The notes under the pieces: generated by a model | Seen by the model: the letters and a program-made list of their open reading frames with translations, nothing else | Database searches by the model: none | What the model was told of the DNA's origin: nothing | Shown: positions 5,564 through 8,083 of the stretch, one piece after another | Numbering within the stretch: position 1 is the stretch's first letter | How the letters are laid out: each line of letters opens with the position of its first letter | NCBI GenBank assembly: GCA_014860175.1 | Contig: JACZKF010000433.1 | Coordinates: forward strand, 1-8,083 | Reading direction: 5' to 3' | DNA: 8,083 bases | DNA from: Desulfuromonadales bacterium | GTDB lineage: Bacteria > Desulfobacterota > Desulfuromonadia > Desulfuromonadales > JACZKF01 | Position numbers and translations under genes: made by a program

Positions 5564-6133
5564 ATGGAGGGGGAAAACCGCGGGGGCGAGTTGATCGGCC
5601 CGCATGGCGGCTACCGGGCGCTGAAATCGTACCAGGCCACCGAGATCATCTATGACGGCACCATCCGCTTCTGCGACCGCTTCATCGACCGGCGCTCGCG
5701 CACCGTCGACCAGATGGTGCAGGCCGCCCGCAGCGGCAAGCAGAATATTGCCGAAGGGAGCATGGCCTCGGGGACCTCGAAGAAGACCGAGCTGAAACTG
5801 GTCGCCGTGGCTCGAGCGAGCCTGGAGTAGCTGCTGCTCGATTACGAAGACTTCCTGCGGCAACGGCAACTGCCGCTCTGGGGCAAAGAGCAGGCGGAGG
5901 CGAAGACCGTCAGAGGGTTGGTTTATAGGTCTAATTGGTCGTATTTGACTTATAAGACCTATGTGGAAGACAGTAAACCCGAAGTCGCCGCCAACACCCT
6001 TGTCTGTCTGATCCACCAAGCCAACTACCTCCTCGACCAGCAGCTGCGGCGGCTTGAGCGCGACTTTCTGGCGACAGGCGGGTTTACCGAGAAGCTGTAC
6101 CGCCTGCGGCGGGAACGAAGGAACGTACGATAG
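5564..6133 (+). pseudogene. Four-helix-bundle suffix protein, interrupted by one in-frame TAG
   Basis: The frame encodes about 189 residues of the four-helix-bundle family related to 23S rRNA intervening-sequence proteins, in the longer form with a 'suffix' domain. The hallmark QMVQAARSGKQNIAEGS lies at about 52-68. After LVAVARASLE the frame meets TAG (5828-5830), then resumes LLLDYEDFLRQR and continues open to TAG 6131-6133. One base change (GAG to TAG) explains this. The C-terminal part (ANTLVCLIHQANYLLDQQL, then FLATGGFTEKLYR) is well preserved, so the mutation is recent or suppressed. ATG 5564 is chosen because GGAGG (5553-5557) precedes it; the TTG at 5492 would translate the repeat. 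A 9-nt repeat array inside the gene encodes YRS-NWS-YLT-YKT. No enzymatic role is known for the family. Without suppression the product is an 88-residue fragment. Confidence 0.85.
5924..5959 (+). repeat. In-frame 9-nt repeat array within the four-helix gene
   Basis: Four 9-nt units (TATAGGTCT, AATTGGTCG, TATTTGACT, TATAAGACC) lie exactly in codon register and encode the tripeptides YRS, NWS, YLT and YKT. They match the four units of the element at 5506-5541 at about 25 of 36 positions in the same register. Because each unit is nearly palindromic, the reverse complement aligns about equally well. The array sits between the conserved LLLDYEDFL part and the conserved C-terminal part, as a variable spacer. 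Confidence 0.65.
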
Positions 6134-6147
6134 GGCCATCCAATATC

Positions 6148-6257
6148 CTCTGCCCTCCGCCCTCTGCAGCCTGGCGCTGCAGCATTCGCAGTCAAGGCGG
6201 CAGGATAGCCCGGCAGTGATCGCCAGCGACAAAGCTCTTTGTTCTTTGTTCTGTTGC
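6148..6257. repeat. Two 7-nt-period tracts flanking a hairpin in the gap before 6321
   Basis: The 187-nt gap after the four-helix gene has no coding potential that I trust. At 6148-6167 three 7-nt units follow each other (CTCTGCC, CTCCGCC, CTCTGC). At 6237-6257 three more appear (CTTTGTT, CTTTGTT, CTGTTGC). Between them CTGCAGC (6164-6170) and GCTGCAG (6176-6182) form a perfect 7-bp hairpin with a 5-nt loop. No T tract follows, so it is not an obvious terminator. Confidence 0.5.
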
Positions 6258-6320
6258 AATGGTGCTGGCCCGGTGTAGCTTTAATGGAAGTTTGAACCAG
6301 CTGCATTCCGGGGGGCACAC

Positions 6321-6776
6321 ATGGGCAGATTCGCGGGAATCGGCATTCTGACGTTGGCGGCGCTACTCTTTACCTTTTCCTCTGCCTTGGCCGGGTTCGA
6401 CATCCCCAGCGGGGTCTATCGGATCGGACAGCTGGATGAGGCCCTCGACCATGCCGAGATGTACGGCCGGCCGATCACCTTCGTCTATGCCAATAAGCGC
6501 ACCGACTGCGGTCTCGCCGCCGCCGCTGCCAGGGACCTGTTCAAACAGCTGGGTGAGCGGACCGTGCTCATCTACCTGGAAAGCGGAGAGGACTGGGGTG
6601 AAGTCCCGGCGCTGGTGAAGAAAGCGCTGAAGTCGGAGGCGGCTGGCAGATTTATTCCCAGGGCCGTCATCGTCGACCAGAACCTCTCCGAGGTCATCCA
6701 GATCATTCCGTACGCGAAACAGGAGGAACGTGGCCGACTGCTGCGGCAGGCGAAGAAAAAACTGGGGGCCTACTGA
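6321..6776 (+). CDS. Secreted small protein, possibly thioredoxin-like without CxxC
   Basis: A 151-residue protein with a clear signal peptide (hydrophobic 7-20, cleavage probably after ALA at about residue 24). The mature part has an alternating pattern of helix (LDEALDHAEMYGRP), strand (ITFVYANK), helix, strand (RTVLIYLE), helix and strand (PRAVIVDQ). This resembles the start of a thioredoxin-like fold acting in the periplasm. Only one Cys is present (TDCG), so the CxxC redox motif is missing and disulfide exchange is unlikely. The fold assignment is inference from pattern, not from a motif. GGGGGG at 6309-6314 supports the start at 6321. It stands alone, flanked by repeat-rich gaps of 187 and 338 nt, and shares no visible operon with its neighbours. 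Confidence 0.75.
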   Translation: MGRFAGIGILTLAALLFTFSSALAGFDIPSGVYRIGQLDEALDHAEMYGRPITFVYANKRTDCGLAAAAARDLFKQLGERTVLIYLESGEDWGEVPALVKKALKSEAAGRFIPRAVIVDQNLSEVIQIIPYAKQEERGRLLRQAKKKLGAY

Positions 6777-6877
6777 CAGACCCTGCAATCGAGAACAGCG
6801 CGATAGCCGTCTTTAGTACCTTTTTGGAACAATCGTCCCTCCCCCATATCATCGGACCCGTGTTAGTACGCACAGAC

Positions 6878-6961
6878 CGGCTTGAGCGCGACTTTCTGGC
6901 GGCCGGCGGATTTACCGAAAAGCTGTACCGTCTGCGGCGGGAACGAAGGAACGTTCGGTAG
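6878..6961 (+). pseudogene. Remnant of a second four-helix-bundle suffix gene (3' end only)
   Basis: These 84 nt match 6050-6133, the 3' end of the gene above, at 77 of 84 positions and keep the same frame through the TAG stop. They encode RLERDFLAAGGFTEKLYR and a basic tail. Five of the seven differences are silent third-position changes; the other two fall in a single codon (Thr to Ala). The two copies therefore diverged while both were under protein-level selection, before this one lost everything upstream. Similarity stops at 6878 and just after the stop. It lies in the 338-nt gap 6777-7114, which otherwise holds a palindrome and a weak promoter candidate. Confidence 0.87.
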
Positions 6962-7015
6962 AGCAAAACCCCAGCAACTCTCCCCAAAGTGATCTGCCGC
7001 GGGCTGACAGAACCA

Positions 7016-7034
7016 GGGCGCATGCCATGCGCCC
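7016..7034. repeat. 19-bp perfect palindrome (possible interspersed repeat)
   Basis: GGGCGCATG (7016-7024) and CATGCGCCC (7026-7034) are exact inverted copies around a single C, and CCTAC follows. On the minus strand it reads GTAGGGGCGCATGG..., resembling GTAGGGGCG-type palindromic intergenic repeats that I recall from many anaerobe genomes. No T tract follows, so a terminator is less likely. It is the only copy in the window. Confidence 0.6.
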
Positions 7035-7050
7035 CTACATCACCCCGTTC

Positions 7051-7079
7051 TTGTCATCCGGTCGGGAGAATGCTACTTT
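7051..7079 (+). promoter_or_regulatory. Weak promoter candidate before the methyltransferase
   Basis: TTGTCA (7051-7056) matches the -35 consensus at 5 of 6 positions. After 17 nt comes TACTTT (7074-7079), a poor -10 (3 of 6). A transcript would start near 7086, shortly before the ribosome-binding site at 7101. Support is positional only. Confidence 0.25.
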
Positions 7080-7114
7080 TCGGCAAGACCCTTCCACTCG
7101 AGGAGACCCCCCGC

Positions 7115-7684
7115 ATGTCTCATCCGATCGCCGCCGGCAAGAGCAGTTTCGACCTGGTCGACCCGGAACGCGTCCTCTCCGAACTGCGCCTGCAGCCGGA
7201 CACCGTGCTTCTCGATCTCGCCTGCGGCATCGGCAACTACGCCCTGGCGGCGGCGACGGTGATCGGGCCGGCAGGGACGGTTTATGCCTTTGATCTGTGG
7301 CCGGAGGGGATCGACCTCCTGCGCCAGAGCGCCCGGGAACGGGGGGTGCCGCAGGTACGGGCGGAGGTGGCCGACGTGCGCGAACCCCTGCCGTTGCCGG
7401 CGGGGAGCTGCGACCTGGCGCTGATGGCGACGGTGCTGCACGACCTGGCGGCCGAAGGGGGTGGGGAGAAGGCTCTGCGCGAGGCGGCCCGGCTGCTGCG
7501 CCCCGGTGGGCGGCTGGTGGTGATCGAGTTCGAAAAGGTCGACAGCCACCCGGGCCCCCCTGCCGCCATCCGGCTCGCCCACGAAGAGGTCGAAGCGCTG
7601 GTCGTCCCCTGCGGCTTTCGCCGCGAGCGGCTGGTCCCGGTCGGCGACCCGCTTTACCTGCTCTCCTTCGTCCGGGAAGGTTGA
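7115..7684 (+). CDS. Class I SAM-dependent methyltransferase
   Basis: A 189-residue cytoplasmic Rossmann-fold methyltransferase of the UbiE-like small type. Motif I is LLDLACGIGN (residues 32-41), which binds the SAM methionine and ribose. An acidic residue ends the second strand (VYAFDLW, about 56-62), followed by ADVREPLPLPAGSCDLALM (motifs around strands 3 and 4), a VLHD segment and the post-motif LLRPGGRLVVIEF. The substrate is not predictable: the family includes arsenite, quinone and small-molecule methylases, and no arsenite-type Cys set is present. ATG 7115 has AGGAG at 7101-7105 with good spacing; an in-frame ATG at 7070 has GGGAG too close to be used well. The gene appears to be transcribed alone, with the 53-nt repeat element starting 12 nt after its stop. 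Confidence 0.9.
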   Translation: MSHPIAAGKSSFDLVDPERVLSELRLQPDTVLLDLACGIGNYALAAATVIGPAGTVYAFDLWPEGIDLLRQSARERGVPQVRAEVADVREPLPLPAGSCDLALMATVLHDLAAEGGGEKALREAARLLRPGGRLVVIEFEKVDSHPGPPAAIRLAHEEVEALVVPCGFRRERLVPVGDPLYLLSFVREG

Positions 7685-7696
7685 TCGCTCGGCAAG

Positions 7697-7749
7697 AAAT
7701 TGGTGCTGACTAACATAGGTCCAATAGGGCTTATTGGTCAAATTGGACC
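7697..7749 (+). repeat. 53-nt element with four 9-nt units, copy B
   Basis: It matches copy A (5489-5541) at 50 of 53 positions, including the lead segment and all four 9-nt units. It ends 24 nt before the cytochrome ATG and starts 12 nt after the methyltransferase stop, nearly the same placement as copy A relative to its own flanking genes. Here the element ends in GGACCCGTG rather than GGACCAATTTTTTT, so the outer hairpin arm and T tract are missing. There is no four-helix gene next to it. Confidence 0.8.
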
Positions 7750-7773
7750 CGTGCACTGCTTGGGAGGAGACCG

Positions 7774-8082
7774 ATGAAGAAATTGTGGCTTGTCGCTTTT
7801 GCCGTAGGTGCCGCCTTTACCGCCGCCTGGGGCGCCGCCCCCTCGCTGGAACTCGGCCGTCAGCTTTTCGCCTCGCCCGAGCTCGGCTCGGTCGGCAAAA
7901 GCTGCGCCACCTGCCATCCGGGGGGAAAGGGGCTGGAGGAGATCGCCGCGTACAGCGACGGGGAACTGCGGGAGATGATCAATTTCTGCATCCGCGACGC
8001 CATGAAGGGGCCGATGCTCGACCTCAAGGCGCCGGAGCTGGAGTCGATCTTCCTCTACCTGCGAAGCCTCAGCCGCCCCTAG
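7774..8082 (+). CDS. Exported monohaem cytochrome c
   Basis: A 102-residue protein with a signal peptide (MKKLW, hydrophobic to about residue 20, cleavage near GAA at 20-22). A single haem-binding motif CATCH (Cys44, Cys47, His48) is followed by PGGKGL, as in class I cytochromes c. The distal ligand is probably Met77 or Met81 in DAMKGPMLD. The mature domain of about 80 residues is short, as usual for small periplasmic electron carriers in metal-reducing Deltaproteobacteria. It would carry electrons in the periplasm; the redox partners are not in the window. GGGAGGAG at 7762-7769 gives a strong ribosome-binding site for ATG 7774. The 53-nt repeat element forms part of its leader. The gene ends one base before the window edge. 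Confidence 0.92.
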   Translation: MKKLWLVAFAVGAAFTAAWGAAPSLELGRQLFASPELGSVGKSCATCHPGGKGLEEIAAYSDGELREMINFCIRDAMKGPMLDLKAPELESIFLYLRSLSRP

Positions 8083-8083
8083 C

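Noticed and set aside
5828..5830. TAG as a pyrrolysine codon
   Set aside because: The neighbouring residues fit a simple Glu codon change, and nothing in the window points to pyrrolysine machinery.
5342..6259. Large minus-strand open frame (about 305 codons) opposite the cupin and four-helix genes
   Set aside because: It is a GC-driven shadow with no motif, and it crosses a terminator and two genes whose plus-strand products are clearly conserved.
7073..7756. Minus-strand open frame of about 227 codons opposite the methyltransferase
   Set aside because: It is a shadow of a well-conserved plus-strand gene; its start falls in the repeat element and no domain is recognisable.

Overview
The window looks like a chromosomal segment of a GC-rich Deltaproteobacterium, most likely of the Desulfuromonadales/Geobacter type. 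This is inferred from a GEMM-I cyclic-dinucleotide riboswitch, a small exported c-type cytochrome, an SNase-fold protein carrying DUF4124, and four-helix-bundle 'suffix' genes with their short-period repeats. All recognised genes are on the + strand. No tRNA, rRNA or CRISPR array is visible.

Region 1 (1-2356) is AT-richer than the rest and looks foreign. It opens with the 3' end of an IS21-family element (istB tail, two 22-nt subterminal repeats, ...TGTCA terminus at 135). This abuts, with no start codon, the body of a class A penicillin-binding protein gene that has lost its N-terminus. Nine bases later comes an AT-rich gene for an unrecognised membrane protein with about three membrane segments.

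Region 2 (2357-3789) is a two-gene unit: a HIT-family nucleotide hydrolase/transferase whose stop overlaps the start (ATGA) of an HNH endonuclease with a long N-terminal region that I cannot assign. It resembles an accessory or defence-type module, but that role is inference.

Region 3 (3790-5550) begins with a 304-nt non-coding stretch. It holds a possible promoter, a 17-codon mini-ORF running into an intrinsic terminator, and a well-conserved GEMM-I riboswitch directly against the ribosome-binding site of an exported SNase-like/DUF4124 protein whose SNase active site is degenerate. A small cupin follows, closed by a long hairpin terminator.

Region 4 (5486-8083) is marked by a repeat family. 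A 53-nt element built on four 9-nt units occurs twice (5489-5541 and 7697-7749, 50/53 identical), each time 22-24 nt before a start codon. A related in-frame 9-nt array lies inside a four-helix-bundle suffix gene, where it encodes a tripeptide repeat. That gene carries an in-frame TAG, and an 84-bp copy of its 3' end (77/84 identical) sits 0.8 kb downstream as a remnant. Between and after these lie a secreted thioredoxin-like protein, a SAM methyltransferase and a monohaem cytochrome c. The 338-nt stretch 6777-7114 holds only the remnant, a 19-bp palindrome and a weak promoter candidate.

The most unusual items are the 9-nt-period repeat family tied to the four-helix gene, the overlapping HIT-HNH pair, and the riboswitch controlling a probably non-catalytic SNase-fold protein.
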